Shown one piece after another: positions 35,710-46,939 of a DNA stretch of 64,000 nucleotides (position 1 is the first letter of the stretch; each line of letters begins with the position of its first letter). The stretch is from JABDIP01 sp965237625 (lineage in GTDB: Bacteria; Pseudomonadota; Alphaproteobacteria; DSM-16000; Inquilinaceae). The stretch is from the NCBI GenBank assembly GCA_965237625.1, contig CBDEGD010000004.1, positions 1-64,000 of the forward strand, written 5' to 3'. A model generated the notes under the pieces. That model did not search any database. It saw only the letters and a program-made list of their open reading frames with translations, and was not told the origin of the DNA. The translations under genes were made by a program, and so were the position numbers.

Positions 35710-36699
35710 CTAAAACTCCGTCTCCAGCACGATGTCCGGCGGGGTGTGGCCGTCGACCCAGGTGCGGATGTTGATGATCACCTTCTCGCCCATGTCGATC
35801 CGGCCTTCCAGCGTCGCGGAGCCCATATGGGGCAGCAGCACCACATTGGGCAGCTTCAGGAGCTTGGGGTTGATCGCCGGTTCGTGCTCGAAGACGTCGA
35901 GGCCGGCCCCGGCGATGTCGCCTTGCGCCAGCACCTTGGCCAGGGTCTTCTCATCGACCACCTCGCCGCGTGAGGTGTTCACCAGGATCGCATGGCGCGG
36001 CATCAGCGCCAGCCGGCGCGGCGACAGCAGATGATAGGTGGCCGGGGTGTGCGGGCAGTTGACCGAAATGATGTCCATGCGGGCCAGCATCTGGTCCAGG
36101 CTCTCCCAATAGGTCGCCTCCAGCTCGGTCTCGACCTCCTCCTGCACCCTGCGGCGATTGTGATAGTGGATCGACAGGCCGAAGCCGCGCGCCCGGCGCG
36201 CCACCGCCTGGCCGATGCGTCCCATACCGATGATGCCGAGCCGCTTGCCGTGCAGCCGGTGGCCCAGCATGCCGGTCGGGCTCCAGCCGGTCCATTTGCC
36301 GGACCGCACAATCGCCTCGCCCTCGACCAGCCGGCGCGCCACCGCGAGCACCAGCGCCATGGTCATGTCGGCGGTGTCCTCGGTCAGCACGCCCGGCGTA
36401 TTGGTGACCGCGATGCCCCGCGCTTTGGCCGCCGGAATATCGATGTGGTCGACGCCGGTGCCGAAGCTGGCGATCACCTTGAGCTGCTCGCCCGCCCCCT
36501 TGATCAGCGCGGCATCGATGCGGTCGGTGACGGTGGGGACCAGCACATCCGCCTCGGCCATGGCAGTGGCCAGATCGGCGCGGCTCATGGGCGCGTCGTC
36601 GATGTTCAGCCGCGGCTCGAACAGCTCCATCATCCGCGTCTCGATGACGTCGGGCAGCTTGCGGGTGACGATAACGAGGGGCTTCTTGCGATCCGGCAT
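35710..36699 (-). CDS. D-isomer-specific 2-hydroxyacid dehydrogenase (glyoxylate/hydroxypyruvate reductase type)
   Basis: 329 residues. The catalytic domain begins MPDRKKPLVIVTRKLPDV. The NAD(P)-binding motif is GIIGMGRIGQAVARRARGFG, with HNRRR after it, an arginine pattern that suggests NADPH use. The catalytic triad is visible as Arg in NTSRGEVVDE, Glu in FEHEPAI and His in LLPHMGSAT. It reduces glyoxylate, hydroxypyruvate or similar 2-oxoacids in the cytosol. It is followed by repeat E. Confidence 0.93.
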   Translation of the reverse strand: MPDRKKPLVIVTRKLPDVIETRMMELFEPRLNIDDAPMSRADLATAMAEADVLVPTVTDRIDAALIKGAGEQLKVIASFGTGVDHIDIPAAKARGIAVTNTPGVLTEDTADMTMALVLAVARRLVEGEAIVRSGKWTGWSPTGMLGHRLHGKRLGIIGMGRIGQAVARRARGFGLSIHYHNRRRVQEEVETELEATYWESLDQMLARMDIISVNCPHTPATYHLLSPRRLALMPRHAILVNTSRGEVVDEKTLAKVLAQGDIAGAGLDVFEHEPAINPKLLKLPNVVLLPHMGSATLEGRIDMGEKVIINIRTWVDGHTPPDIVLETEF

Positions 36700-36906
36700 C
36701 TGCGAGCGGCCTTTCGGGGCGTGCGGAAATCCGGCGCTGGTCGTTCGACCGGCGCGGCACTTACTTTAGGGGATAATGCCCCGACCCCGCCAGGGCAAGA
36801 CACCCGCGTGGTCCTCCACCGCCGTGGCATTCCGCCGCTTGACCGGCTGGACCGGCAATCCGATAAAGAGCCGCCGCCGGATCAATATCTCACACGGCCG
36901 AGACAG

Positions 36907-37425
36907 ATGACCCGCCTTTTCCTCCCGCCGCTTCTCGCCGCCAGCCTGATCGTCGCCCTGTTGGCAGCGGCCGCGCCGGCGATGGCGGATAGCGGCCTGC
37001 CGGTGCCACGCTTCGTGACGCTGAAGGATGACGAGGTCAACGTCCGGGCCGGCCCCGGCCGTCGCTACCCGATCAACTGGGTGTTCCTGCGCCGGGCGAT
37101 GCCGGTGGAGGTGGTGGCGGAATTCGACACCTGGCGAAAGATTCGCGATTTCGAAGGCACCGAAGGCTGGGTCCATCAATCCCTGCTGTCCGGCCAGCGC
37201 GGCGCGCTGATTCTCGGCGAAGAGATCCGCGACCTTCGGCTCGATCCGGAAGCCGGGGCTCCGGTCATCGCCCGCGCCGAGCCCGGCGTTATCGGCCGGA
37301 TTCTTCGCTGCCCGACCGACTCCGCGCCCGAGGATGGCTGGTGCTATATGGATATCGCCGGATACCGCGGCTGGATGCCGCGCGACGATCTATGGGGGCT
37401 CTACCAGGACGAAGAGGTCAAATAG
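36907..37425 (+). CDS. exported SH3-like domain protein
   Basis: 172 residues from ATG 36907. Signal peptide LAASLIVALLAAAAPAMA, cleaved about residue 27. Two SH3b-like repeats follow: VNVRAGPGRRYPINWVF with WRKIRDFEGTEGWVH, and a second with WCYMDIAGYRGWMPRDDLWG. The family (formerly DUF1058) is common in Alphaproteobacteria and probably binds peptidoglycan or envelope proteins. It is divergent from the dehydrogenase across about 200 bp. Confidence 0.88.
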   Translation: MTRLFLPPLLAASLIVALLAAAAPAMADSGLPVPRFVTLKDDEVNVRAGPGRRYPINWVFLRRAMPVEVVAEFDTWRKIRDFEGTEGWVHQSLLSGQRGALILGEEIRDLRLDPEAGAPVIARAEPGVIGRILRCPTDSAPEDGWCYMDIAGYRGWMPRDDLWGLYQDEEVK

Positions 37426-37503
37426 CCTCCTACGCCAAATCGGTGTATACTCGGCAACGACCGCCACCTGCCGCGCTTCGGCAAAACAGGGGAGGTACTC
37501 CCA

Positions 37504-38124
37504 ATGGCGAACTTCAGTGAACGGCAGATCCGATGGATCCTGGGGGCGGTCGGCGCCGGCTCCTTTGTGACCCTCCTCGCCCTCGAAATCCTCACCGAGA
37601 CCGACGATATTTCACCGCTCGACATCGCCTTCGACGCCGTCTCGCTTCTCCTCACCATTGGCGCGGCCGTTGGAGTTGCCCTGCTGGTCCAGCGCATGCA
37701 TGTCCAGCATGAGGAGAAGATGTCCCTGATCCGGGATCTCGACGTTGCCCGATCGGAAGGACGCGGTTGGCGCAACAAGGTCCAGGCGCATCTCAACGGA
37801 CTCCGATTGGAAATCACCAATCAGTTCGACGAATGGGGCATGACCGACGCCGAACGGGAAGTCGGCCTGTTGATTCTCAAGGGGCTGAGCCACAAGGAAA
37901 TCGCCTCTTTGCGCGGGACCACGGAGGCGACGGTTCGACAGCAGGCCCAGTCGATCTATGCCCGCTCCAAGCTGCCCGGGAAATCGGCTTTCTCCGCGTA
38001 TTTCCTTGAGGATTTGTTCAATCCGGACCTGCCGGCAAACAACCTCACCGAGACAGCATTGGACACCGGTGCGTTGGCGCCGGCATTCGGCGCGTCGAAT
38101 AGCCGGACAACCGCGGCCGAATAG
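37504..38124 (+). CDS. membrane-tethered protein with C-terminal LuxR-type helix-turn-helix
   Basis: 206 residues. Two membrane segments (about 11-29 and 44-63) are followed by a short coiled coil (VQRMHVQHEEKMSLIRDLDV) and a LuxR-type HTH: MTDAEREVGLLILKGLSHKE, then IASLRGTTEATVRQQAQSIY with LPGKSAFSAYFLEDL. The recognition helix is intact. No periplasmic sensor domain is large enough to see, so the signal could come from the membrane or a partner. Possibly a DNA-binding regulator that acts from the membrane. Confidence 0.85.
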   Translation: MANFSERQIRWILGAVGAGSFVTLLALEILTETDDISPLDIAFDAVSLLLTIGAAVGVALLVQRMHVQHEEKMSLIRDLDVARSEGRGWRNKVQAHLNGLRLEITNQFDEWGMTDAEREVGLLILKGLSHKEIASLRGTTEATVRQQAQSIYARSKLPGKSAFSAYFLEDLFNPDLPANNLTETALDTGALAPAFGASNSRTTAAE

Positions 38125-38495
38125 ACTCGAGCTCGATTCCCTGCGGCTTGGAAAATCATTTTCCGAGGGCCGTGAATTCGTGACATATATTTTATGTTAC
38201 ACATCAAAACCACTGCACTACTTATTGATATTGTTGAACTAGATAATTGTCGGCGCATCTACGCGCCTATCTGACATCGGTCCGATAGCGGTGGCCGATA
38301 CCGGTTGTCCGGAATGCTCTCAACCGGAAATCCCACAAGCGTCATCTACGCGGCGGTCCAGCACCTGCCGGATTTACCCGTTTCCAAAGCATCGTAATAA
38401 CTGACGGGCCCCGACAGGCGTCGCCCGAACGCGCCGATGCGCCTTCCAAGGCCGGCGCTGACCGGCTTCACGCCGCATGACAGGAGGACCGTATT
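38125..38495. other. intergenic region, 371 bp
   Basis: No coding frame with credible features. Bases 38155-38245 are distinctly AT-rich for this genome (for example TATATTTTATGTTACAC), which may mark a promoter or a laterally acquired border. The last 15 bases hold the strong CAGGAGG ribosome-binding site of the next gene. Confidence 0.5.
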
Positions 38496-39566
38496 GTGAC
38501 TGACATGACCACAAAGCCTTCCACCACAGACCAAATCGAGGATACCAAGGCGAGTCCGGGTATCCGCCTGATGCTTTGCTGCCTTGCCCTGACTATCGCC
38601 GTCTTGGTCGCAGCGAGCGGCGTTTTTGCCCAGGACTCGCTGTCCGGCGACGACGATGATGATGGTTTGCGGCTGGCGCAGGAATTTCGGAACGGATTGG
38701 CCTGCACGGCGACGGCCCGGGCCGCTCGGCGAGCGTGCCGGAGCGATGTCCGGGATGATTTTTGGACCACCATCGGCAACTGCGCCAACCTGTCCGACCC
38801 GGTGGCGACACAGGAGTGTTCGGATGAGGCGAAGCAGGCCCGGCATGAAGAAAGGTCGCTATGCGGCGATCGTTTCGGCGCCCGGATCGATCTCTGCCTG
38901 GCGCTCGGCGAGGACACTTTCGAGCCCGCCTTCGACCCGGCGGATTTCGTGGATCCCCTGGAAATCGGCGTGTCCATCGCCGCCAACCCCTATTTCCCAC
39001 TGGAGCAGGGCCGGCGCTGGGTCTACGAGGGCGGTGACGAAACCATCATCGTCACGGTAACCGACCGGACTAAGCAGATCGGCGGCGTCACCTGCCTGGT
39101 GCTCAACGACCGGGTCGAGGAGGACGGCACGGTGGTCGAGGATACCGACGATTGGTACGCCCAGGATCGGCTCGGCAATGTCTGGTATTGCGGCGAGATC
39201 TCCCAGAACTTCGAGATCCCGGAGGGCGAGGACATGCCCGAATTGGTGGATCTCGACGGTTCATGGCGGGCGTTTCGAGACTTCGCCCAGCCAGGCATCC
39301 TGATGCAGGCGCTGCCGCAGGTGGGGCATATCTACCGCCAGGAATTCTCCCTGCGCGAGGCGGAGGATGCGGCGCAGATCGTATTGCTGGACGGTACCGA
39401 AGGGGTGCCCGCGGCATCCTGCGGCGGGCACTGCCTGGTGACCCGCGAATTCACCCCGATCGAACCGGAGGCGGAGGAATACAAATACTACGCGCCGGGC
39501 GTTGGACTGATCCTCGAGGTCGGCCAGGACGGCAGCCGCGTCGAGCTGGTGGAGTTCACCAGATAG
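38496..39566 (+). CDS. exported hypothetical protein
   Basis: 356 residues from a GTG at 38496, chosen because CAGGAGG is placed eight bases upstream. A long N-terminus leads to a hydrophobic segment (LMLCCLALTIAVLVAASGVF) ending AQD, a signal peptide or anchor. An acidic run (SGDDDDDG) and eight or more cysteines follow in CTATARAARRACRS, NCANLS, ECSDEA and LCGDR. The C-terminal half (from about 165, NPYFPLEQGRRWVYEGG) resembles domains seen in secreted proteins that start with a strand-rich 'FPL..G..W.Y' motif. No function known. Confidence 0.75.
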   Translation: MTDMTTKPSTTDQIEDTKASPGIRLMLCCLALTIAVLVAASGVFAQDSLSGDDDDDGLRLAQEFRNGLACTATARAARRACRSDVRDDFWTTIGNCANLSDPVATQECSDEAKQARHEERSLCGDRFGARIDLCLALGEDTFEPAFDPADFVDPLEIGVSIAANPYFPLEQGRRWVYEGGDETIIVTVTDRTKQIGGVTCLVLNDRVEEDGTVVEDTDDWYAQDRLGNVWYCGEISQNFEIPEGEDMPELVDLDGSWRAFRDFAQPGILMQALPQVGHIYRQEFSLREAEDAAQIVLLDGTEGVPAASCGGHCLVTREFTPIEPEAEEYKYYAPGVGLILEVGQDGSRVELVEFTR

Positions 39567-39670
39567 CCAACCCAACGCAGGCGGTCGGGGCGCCGACTAT
39601 GTCGCGCTCCGATCGCGTGATCTTCTGGTTCTGGTCGGCTCCGGCCCGTCTAGGGCCAGCGGCGACCCTC

Positions 39671-40087
39671 GCTAGGCCATATCCGTCAGGGCGCGCTGGA
39701 AGCGGCCCGCATGGGATTTTTCGGCCTTGGCAGGGTCTCGAACCAATCGGCGATCTCGTCGAAGCCCTCGTCGCGGGCGGTGCGGGCCATTGCCGGGTAC
39801 ATGTCGGTGTATTCGTGCGTCTCGCCGGCGATGGCGGCCTTCAGATTGTCCTCGGTGCTGCCGATCGGCTCACCGGTCGCCGGGTCGCCGACTTCCTCGA
39901 GGAACTCCAGATGGCCATGGGCGTGACCGGTCTCGCCTTCCGCGGTGGACCGGAATACCGCGGCCACGTCGTTGTAGCCTTCGATATCCGCCTTCTGGGC
40001 GAAGTAGAGATAGCGGCGGTTGGTCTGGCTCTCGCTGGAAAACGCGGCCTTCAGGTTGGCTTCGGTCTTGCTGCCCTTAAACGACAT
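39671..40087 (-). pseudogene. rubrerythrin-family protein with a one-base deletion near the 3' end
   Basis: The main frame gives about 119 residues of a rubrerythrin-type four-helix diiron protein: SSESQTNRRYLYFAQKAD, AEGETGHAHGH and AGETHEYTDMYP carry the iron-binding Glu and His residues. After ADWFETL the frame turns aberrant. Inserting one base at about 39731 restores AKAEKSHAGRFQRALTDMA and a stop at 39671, including the last ExxH motif. There is no rubredoxin domain. Such proteins reduce peroxide, matching katG next to it. Either a recent lesion or an assembly error. Confidence 0.88.
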
Positions 40088-40146
40088 GTGCCTATTACCC
40101 CACTAGTCCTGGCGTGGACATCGAGTCCGCCACCCACCCTAACGCC

Positions 40147-40175
40147 CGAACGCGGCCCGTAAAGAGCCGCGTTCG
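40147..40175 (-). terminator. hairpin after katG, possible terminator
   Basis: CGAACGCGGC (40147-40156) pairs perfectly with GCCGCGTTCG (40166-40175) around a nine-base loop. It lies 18 bp past the katG stop and 59 bp before the rubrerythrin start. No T-run follows on the minus strand, so intrinsic termination is uncertain; it may only slow or protect transcripts. Confidence 0.55.
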
Positions 40176-40193
40176 AACATCATTTCGCCGAGG

Positions 40194-42395
<2,202 letters not shown>

Positions 42396-42544
42396 TTTTC
42401 CCTCCGATGGTGGCTGCGTTGATTGAACCGGGATTTACCAGGTGGAGCCCTCCGAGGCCGTCAGGTATTGGTCGCATAGGCTCGATGCACCAGCGCCGAG
42501 CGGCGTTCACGGGCGACCGTGAGCCGACCGGTTCCAAACAACCC

Positions 42545-42630
42545 CGATAAGAGGCGGCGACGGTTGGCCTGACCCTCGCCGGAGAACGCGGGTTTGAGGT
42601 TTTCTCGGTGTTTGAGCCTTTGAGCGACAC
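42545..42630 (-). pseudogene. rubrerythrin N-terminal remnant upstream of katG
   Basis: On the minus strand GTG at 42630 begins SLKGSNTE; after one lost base near 42602 the frame continues as NLKPAFSGEGQANRRRLL, which aligns with NLKAAFSSESQTNRRYLYF of the rubrerythrin at 39671. The rest is missing or unrecognisable. So a broken second copy flanks katG. The surrounding 42396-42796 gap (401 bp) otherwise shows no gene; it must contain the katG promoter. Confidence 0.72.
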
Positions 42631-42796
42631 CCGCTGATTCCCTGGAATGTCAGTAGGTATTCGGACCGGCGGCGGGCCGGCACGTCATCGTTTCGGTATC
42701 GCACCCGGCAGGGGCGAAGTCAATCAGATTAGAATTGTTCTAAATCAATTTTCGGCCCGGCGCAGCGGGGAAGCCGGGCCGTCCGCCTCGGCGGAA

Positions 42797-43213
42797 TCAG
42801 TCGTCGTCGGTCACCCTGATGACCACGTCGACCCGAGCGACCTTGGAACCGGCCGGCGGAGGAGGCATCTGTGCCACGGTCAGGGCGACCCCCGAAATAT
42901 CGGTCAGCTGGCCGGACTTCTCATGAAAGAAGTGATGATGCTCGTCGGTATTCGTATCGAAATACGACCGTCCGGGCTCGACCACGACTTCACGCAACAG
43001 GCCGGCCCGGGTGAACTGATTCAAAGTATTGTAGACGGTCGCCAATGACACGCTGACTCGCGCCAACTTTGCCTGGGCGTGCAACTGTTCGGCCGTAACA
43101 TGCCGGTCGTGCCCGTCGAACAGTAAACGGCCTAAGGCAAGCCGCTGACGGGTTGGCCGGAGCCGGGCACTTTGCAGCCTTTGCAAGGCCTGGGAGTACG
43201 GTCGTTCGCGCAT
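42797..43213 (-). CDS. irr: Fur-family iron response regulator Irr
   Basis: 138 residues from the ATG at 43211-43213 (a longer start at 43225 or 43288 is less likely). The winged-helix region RPTRQRLALGRLLFDGHDRH and VSVSLATVYNTLNQF is Fur-type; DTNTDEHHHFFHEKSGQL carries the three-histidine motif typical of Irr rather than Fur or PerR. Irr senses haem status and controls iron and haem genes in Alphaproteobacteria. The divergent arrangement with fabA is conserved in the class. Confidence 0.92.
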   Translation of the reverse strand: MRERPYSQALQRLQSARLRPTRQRLALGRLLFDGHDRHVTAEQLHAQAKLARVSVSLATVYNTLNQFTRAGLLREVVVEPGRSYFDTNTDEHHHFFHEKSGQLTDISGVALTVAQMPPPPAGSKVARVDVVIRVTDDD

Positions 43214-43306
43214 GACGATCCACATATAGGGCCGTCCGGTTGCCGGGCGAAGGAAAAAATTCACCAGCGCGGGGACGCGTGCCCTCATTTCAACACAGAA
43301 GATGCC

Positions 43307-43334
43307 TTGTTTGCGACCCGAAATCGGGTACAGT
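43307..43334 (+). promoter_or_regulatory. candidate sigma-70-type promoter for fabA
   Basis: TTGTTT (43307-43312) and TACAGT (43329-43334) are separated by 16 bases. The spacer contains the near-palindrome CCCGAAATCGGG (43317-43328), a possible operator. It sits about 37 bp before the proposed fabA start, in the irr-fabA intergenic region. Motif match only. Confidence 0.35.
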
Positions 43335-43370
43335 CCGGCTCATGAATCGCTAGGAGTGGATCGCTCAACA

Positions 43371-43883
43371 GTGCTCAAAAAGAACAGCTTTTCTTATCAG
43401 GATCTGTTGGCGTGTGCCCACGGTAAGCTCTTCGGCCCCGGCAATGCGCGACTGCCATTGCCGCCAATGCTGATGTTCGATCGGATCACCCGAATCACCG
43501 ACGAGGGCGGTGAACACGGCAAGGGTGAGATCGAGGCCGAGTTGGAGATCAAGTCGGATCTCTGGTTCTTCGGGTGCCATTTCGAGTCCGACCCGGTAAT
43601 GCCGGGTTGCCTGGGCCTCGATGCCTTGTGGCAATTGCTTGGCTTCTTCTGCGGCTGGACCGGTGCGCCGGGTCGCGGACGGGCGCTGAGCGTCGGCGAG
43701 GTGAAGTTCACCGGCGAAGTGCTTCCGGTGGCCAAGCTGGTCAAGTATCGGCTCGACATCAAGCGGTTCATCAATCGTAGAGTCATCCTGGGCGTCGCCG
43801 ACGGATCGGTCCATGTTGACGGCAATCCGATCTACGAAGCCAAGGATCTGCGGGTCGGTCTGTTCTCCGCCGCCCCGGCCTGA
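43371..43883 (+). CDS. fabA: 3-hydroxydecanoyl-[ACP] dehydratase/isomerase FabA
   Basis: 170 residues from a GTG at 43371, chosen because it gives the family length and puts the active site at His70 and Asp84 as in E. coli; longer frames exist upstream. The dehydratase/isomerase makes the cis-3-decenoyl branch of unsaturated fatty acids. Motifs are GCHFESDPVMPGCLGLDALW and LSVGEVKFTGEVLP. It leads the fabA-fabB-fabI operon, 19 bp before fabB. Confidence 0.95.
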   Translation: MLKKNSFSYQDLLACAHGKLFGPGNARLPLPPMLMFDRITRITDEGGEHGKGEIEAELEIKSDLWFFGCHFESDPVMPGCLGLDALWQLLGFFCGWTGAPGRGRALSVGEVKFTGEVLPVAKLVKYRLDIKRFINRRVILGVADGSVHVDGNPIYEAKDLRVGLFSAAPA

Positions 43884-43902
43884 CCGAAAGAGGAATCACT
43901 GA

Positions 43903-45120
43903 ATGCGTCGCGTGGTCGTCACCGGCCTGGGTGTCGTTTCCAGTATTGGAATCAACAAGGCCGAGGTCGTCGAGAGCCTGAAACTCGGGCGCTCGGGCAT
44001 TGTATTTGTCGAGGAATACAAGGAGCTCGGCTTTCGCAGCCATTTGCATGGCGCGCCGAAAATCGATCTCGACGGGGCCGTGGACCGCAAGCTGAAGCGG
44101 TTCATGGGCGATGGCGCGGCCTATAACTACGTGGCAATGGAACAGGCGATCGCCGATTCCGGGCTGGAGCCGTCCGACGTATCCAATGACCGCACCGGGC
44201 TGATCATGGGCTCCGGCGGCCCGTCCACGAAGAATATCGTCTCGGCCGCCGACATCGCCCGGGAGAAGGGCCCCAAGCGGATCGGTCCCTATATGGTGCC
44301 CCGATCCATGTCGAGCACCAACTCGGCGACGCTGGCGACACCGTTCCAGATTCGCGGCATCAATTATTCGATCAGCTCCGCCTGCTCGACCAGCGCCCAT
44401 TGCATCGGCAACGCGGCCGAGCAGATCCAATGGGGCAAGCAGGACATCATGTTCGCCGGCGGCGGCGAAGAGCTGCATTGGACATTGACGGTGTTGTTCG
44501 ACGCCATGGGCGCGCTGTCGTCAAAGTACAACGACACTCCCGAACGCGCCTCGCGCGCCTATGACGCCGATCGCGACGGCTTCGTCATTTCCGGCGGCGG
44601 CGGGGTAGTGGTGCTCGAGGAGCTTGAGCACGCCAAGGCCCGCGGCGCGAAGATCTATGCCGAACTGGTCGGCTATGGCGCCAATTCCGACGGCTTCGAC
44701 ATGGTCCAGCCATCCGGCGAGGGCGCTGTGCGCTGCATGAAAATGGCGCTGTCGACCATGGATTGCCCGGTCGACTACATCAACACCCACGGCACCTCTA
44801 CGCCGGTCGGCGACACCCGGGAACTGGCGGCGGTGCGCGAGACCTTCGGCGACAAAGTGCCGCCCCTCAGCTCGACGAAATCGCTGACCGGCCACGCCCA
44901 GGGGGCGGCCGGCGTTCTGGAGGCGATCTTCTCGCTGCTGATGCTGGAAAACGATTTCATCTGCGCCTCGGCCAATATTGAGACGCTCGACCCTGATGCG
45001 GAGGGCATGCCGGTGATGCGCGAGCGGCGCGACAATGCCGGGCTCAACTGCGTTATGTCGAACAGCTTCGGCTTTGGCGGCACAAATGCCGCCCTGGCGT
45101 TCAAACGCTATCGCGACTGA
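43903..45120 (+). CDS. fabB: 3-oxoacyl-[ACP] synthase I FabB
   Basis: 405 residues. The condensing enzyme elongates the unsaturated intermediate made by FabA. The nucleophile is Cys161 in SISSACSTSAHCIGN; the two catalytic histidines are in YINTHGTSTPVGD and SLTGHAQGAAG; the C-terminal SNSFGFGGTNAAL is typical. Partnership with FabA directly upstream shows that this organism uses the anaerobic unsaturated fatty acid route. Confidence 0.97.
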   Translation: MRRVVVTGLGVVSSIGINKAEVVESLKLGRSGIVFVEEYKELGFRSHLHGAPKIDLDGAVDRKLKRFMGDGAAYNYVAMEQAIADSGLEPSDVSNDRTGLIMGSGGPSTKNIVSAADIAREKGPKRIGPYMVPRSMSSTNSATLATPFQIRGINYSISSACSTSAHCIGNAAEQIQWGKQDIMFAGGGEELHWTLTVLFDAMGALSSKYNDTPERASRAYDADRDGFVISGGGGVVVLEELEHAKARGAKIYAELVGYGANSDGFDMVQPSGEGAVRCMKMALSTMDCPVDYINTHGTSTPVGDTRELAAVRETFGDKVPPLSSTKSLTGHAQGAAGVLEAIFSLLMLENDFICASANIETLDPDAEGMPVMRERRDNAGLNCVMSNSFGFGGTNAALAFKRYRD

Positions 45121-45161
45121 CTGTCTCCCGTGCGGGGAGATCACACCGGGGCAATGATCCG

Positions 45162-45986
45162 ATGACGGCACAGCAGGGGCTTATGACCGGCAAGAGGGGC
45201 CTGGTCATGGGAGTCGCCAACAACCATTCGATCGCATGGGGTATCGCCCAGTCGCTGCACGGGCAGGGCGCGGAGTTGGCCTTTACCTATCAGGGCGACG
45301 CCTTCCAGCGGCGCGTTGAACCGCTGGCGCAGTCGCTCGGCAGCGACATCGTGCTGCCCTGCGATGTCGAAGACGGCGTCTCGATCGACGCGGTGTTTGA
45401 GCGGCTGAGCGCGGCCTGGGGGTCGATCGACTTTCTGGTCCATGCGGTCGCCTATTCGGACAAGGAAGAGCTGAAGGGTCGCTATCTCGATACGACGGCG
45501 GAGAATTTCAGCCGGACGCTCAGAATTTCCTGTTACTCGTTCACCGCGCTGGCGAAACGGGCCGAGGCGCTGATGCCCAATGGCGGCAGCCTGCTGACGC
45601 TGACCTATCTGGGCGCCGAGCGGGTCATGCCGAACTACAATGTCATGGGGGTGGCCAAGGCGGCGCTTGAGACCAGCGTCCGATATCTGGCCAATGATCT
45701 CGGCCCGAGCGGCATCCGGGTGAACGCGATCTCGGCCGGGCCGATGCGAACACTGGCCGGTAGCGCGATCGCCGATGCCCGCTATGTGTTCAAGTTCAAC
45801 CAGATGGCCGCGCCGCTGCGCCGCAACGTGACGCTGGAAGAGGTCGGCGGCGCAGGACTGTATCTGCTGAGCCCGCTATCCGGCGGCGTTTCGGGCGAGG
45901 TCCACCATGTCGATTGCGGCTTTCATGCCATCGGTATGCCCGGCGCCCCGAAGAATGGCGACAATGGCGACAACGGCGCAACCTGA
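45162..45986 (+). CDS. fabI: enoyl-[ACP] reductase (NADH) FabI
   Basis: 274 residues. The short-chain-dehydrogenase fold starts KRGLVMGVANNHSIAWGIA; the catalytic Tyr and Lys are in YLGAERVMPNYNVMGVAKAA, and ISAGPMRTLAGSAI follows. It reduces the enoyl-ACP in each elongation cycle and is the target of triclosan-like inhibitors. The C-terminus has a short tandem repeat, NGDNGDNG, coded by repeated GACAATGGC-like units. Third gene of the fab operon, 41 bp after fabB. Confidence 0.96.
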   Translation: MTAQQGLMTGKRGLVMGVANNHSIAWGIAQSLHGQGAELAFTYQGDAFQRRVEPLAQSLGSDIVLPCDVEDGVSIDAVFERLSAAWGSIDFLVHAVAYSDKEELKGRYLDTTAENFSRTLRISCYSFTALAKRAEALMPNGGSLLTLTYLGAERVMPNYNVMGVAKAALETSVRYLANDLGPSGIRVNAISAGPMRTLAGSAIADARYVFKFNQMAAPLRRNVTLEEVGGAGLYLLSPLSGGVSGEVHHVDCGFHAIGMPGAPKNGDNGDNGAT

Positions 45987-46029
45987 CGACCACCGCCGAG
46001 GCACCTGAGGAAACGCCGGTCTGGCCCGA

Positions 46030-46773
46030 CTACGCCAGCACGGCCAGGATCGCGTCGGGCGCATCGCTGAAGACACCGTCCGCACCCATGTCGAACAGCT
46101 CTTTGGCGCGCTGCGGATCGTTCACCGTATACGTCAGAACCGGCAGGCCTGTCGCCTTCAACTCGGCGACGGCCTTGGCGTTCAGACGCCGTTGCGAGGT
46201 ATTCAGAGTCGCCGGTTTGAGTGCCTCGATCTCCGCCCGCAGCTTTGTCGGTTTTCGATCGAACAGGTAGCCGCGCGGCCAGTCCGGCGCGATCTCCAGC
46301 GCCGTGACCATCGCTTCCCGGGCGAAGCTTGAGACCAGGGGCGGCGGCCGATCCGCCGGCCAAAATTCACGCGCCACCGTCAGCGAGGCCTCTGCGGTCT
46401 CCCGCTCCCGGCCCTTGCAGGGTTTGATTTCCAGATTGACCGCCAGGCCCAGCAGCAGGGACAGATCCAATGCCTCGGCCAGAGTAGGCACCGGCTCACC
46501 GGCGAAAGGGGCGCCGAACCAGGAGCCGGCATCCAAGGTGCGGATCGTTGCCAGCTGGGTCCGCCGGACGGGCCCGGTGCCGCTCGTGGTGCGATCCAGG
46601 GCGTCGTCATGCATCAGGATCGGCACCCCGTCCGCCGTCAGCTTGGCATCGATTTCGATCATCCGAACGCCTAAAGCCGCCGCCTTGCGTATGCCCGCCA
46701 AGGTGTTTTCCGGGGCATGCGACGCCGCGCCGCGATGGCCGATTACTGGCGGTAGCGAGGGGAGGTCAGGCAT
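46030..46773 (-). CDS. glycerophosphodiester phosphodiesterase (UgpQ-like)
   Basis: 247 residues. The TIM-barrel family hydrolyses glycerophosphodiesters to glycerol-3-phosphate and an alcohol. Catalytic features are PVIGHRGAASHAPENT (His and Arg), the metal site MIEIDAKLTADG and the second histidine in LMHDDALDRTTSG; the third acidic ligand is in NLEIKP. No signal peptide, so it is cytosolic. Convergent with fabI, divergent from the L,D-transpeptidase. Confidence 0.94.
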   Translation of the reverse strand: MPDLPSLPPVIGHRGAASHAPENTLAGIRKAAALGVRMIEIDAKLTADGVPILMHDDALDRTTSGTGPVRRTQLATIRTLDAGSWFGAPFAGEPVPTLAEALDLSLLLGLAVNLEIKPCKGRERETAEASLTVAREFWPADRPPPLVSSFAREAMVTALEIAPDWPRGYLFDRKPTKLRAEIEALKPATLNTSQRRLNAKAVAELKATGLPVLTYTVNDPQRAKELFDMGADGVFSDAPDAILAVLA

Positions 46774-46939
46774 GAAGACGGGGCCGTTTCCAATGGCTTA
46801 AGTTTTTTCCGATATACACCGACACTGCCGGACGGTCCGACCGCACGCAAGTGTGATCGGGCGCGGCGTGGCAACGCGGCGGGAAACGGGGATATCGTTC
46901 CGGGGCCGCATAGGACCAAGGGGGGAACGGTCGATCCCT

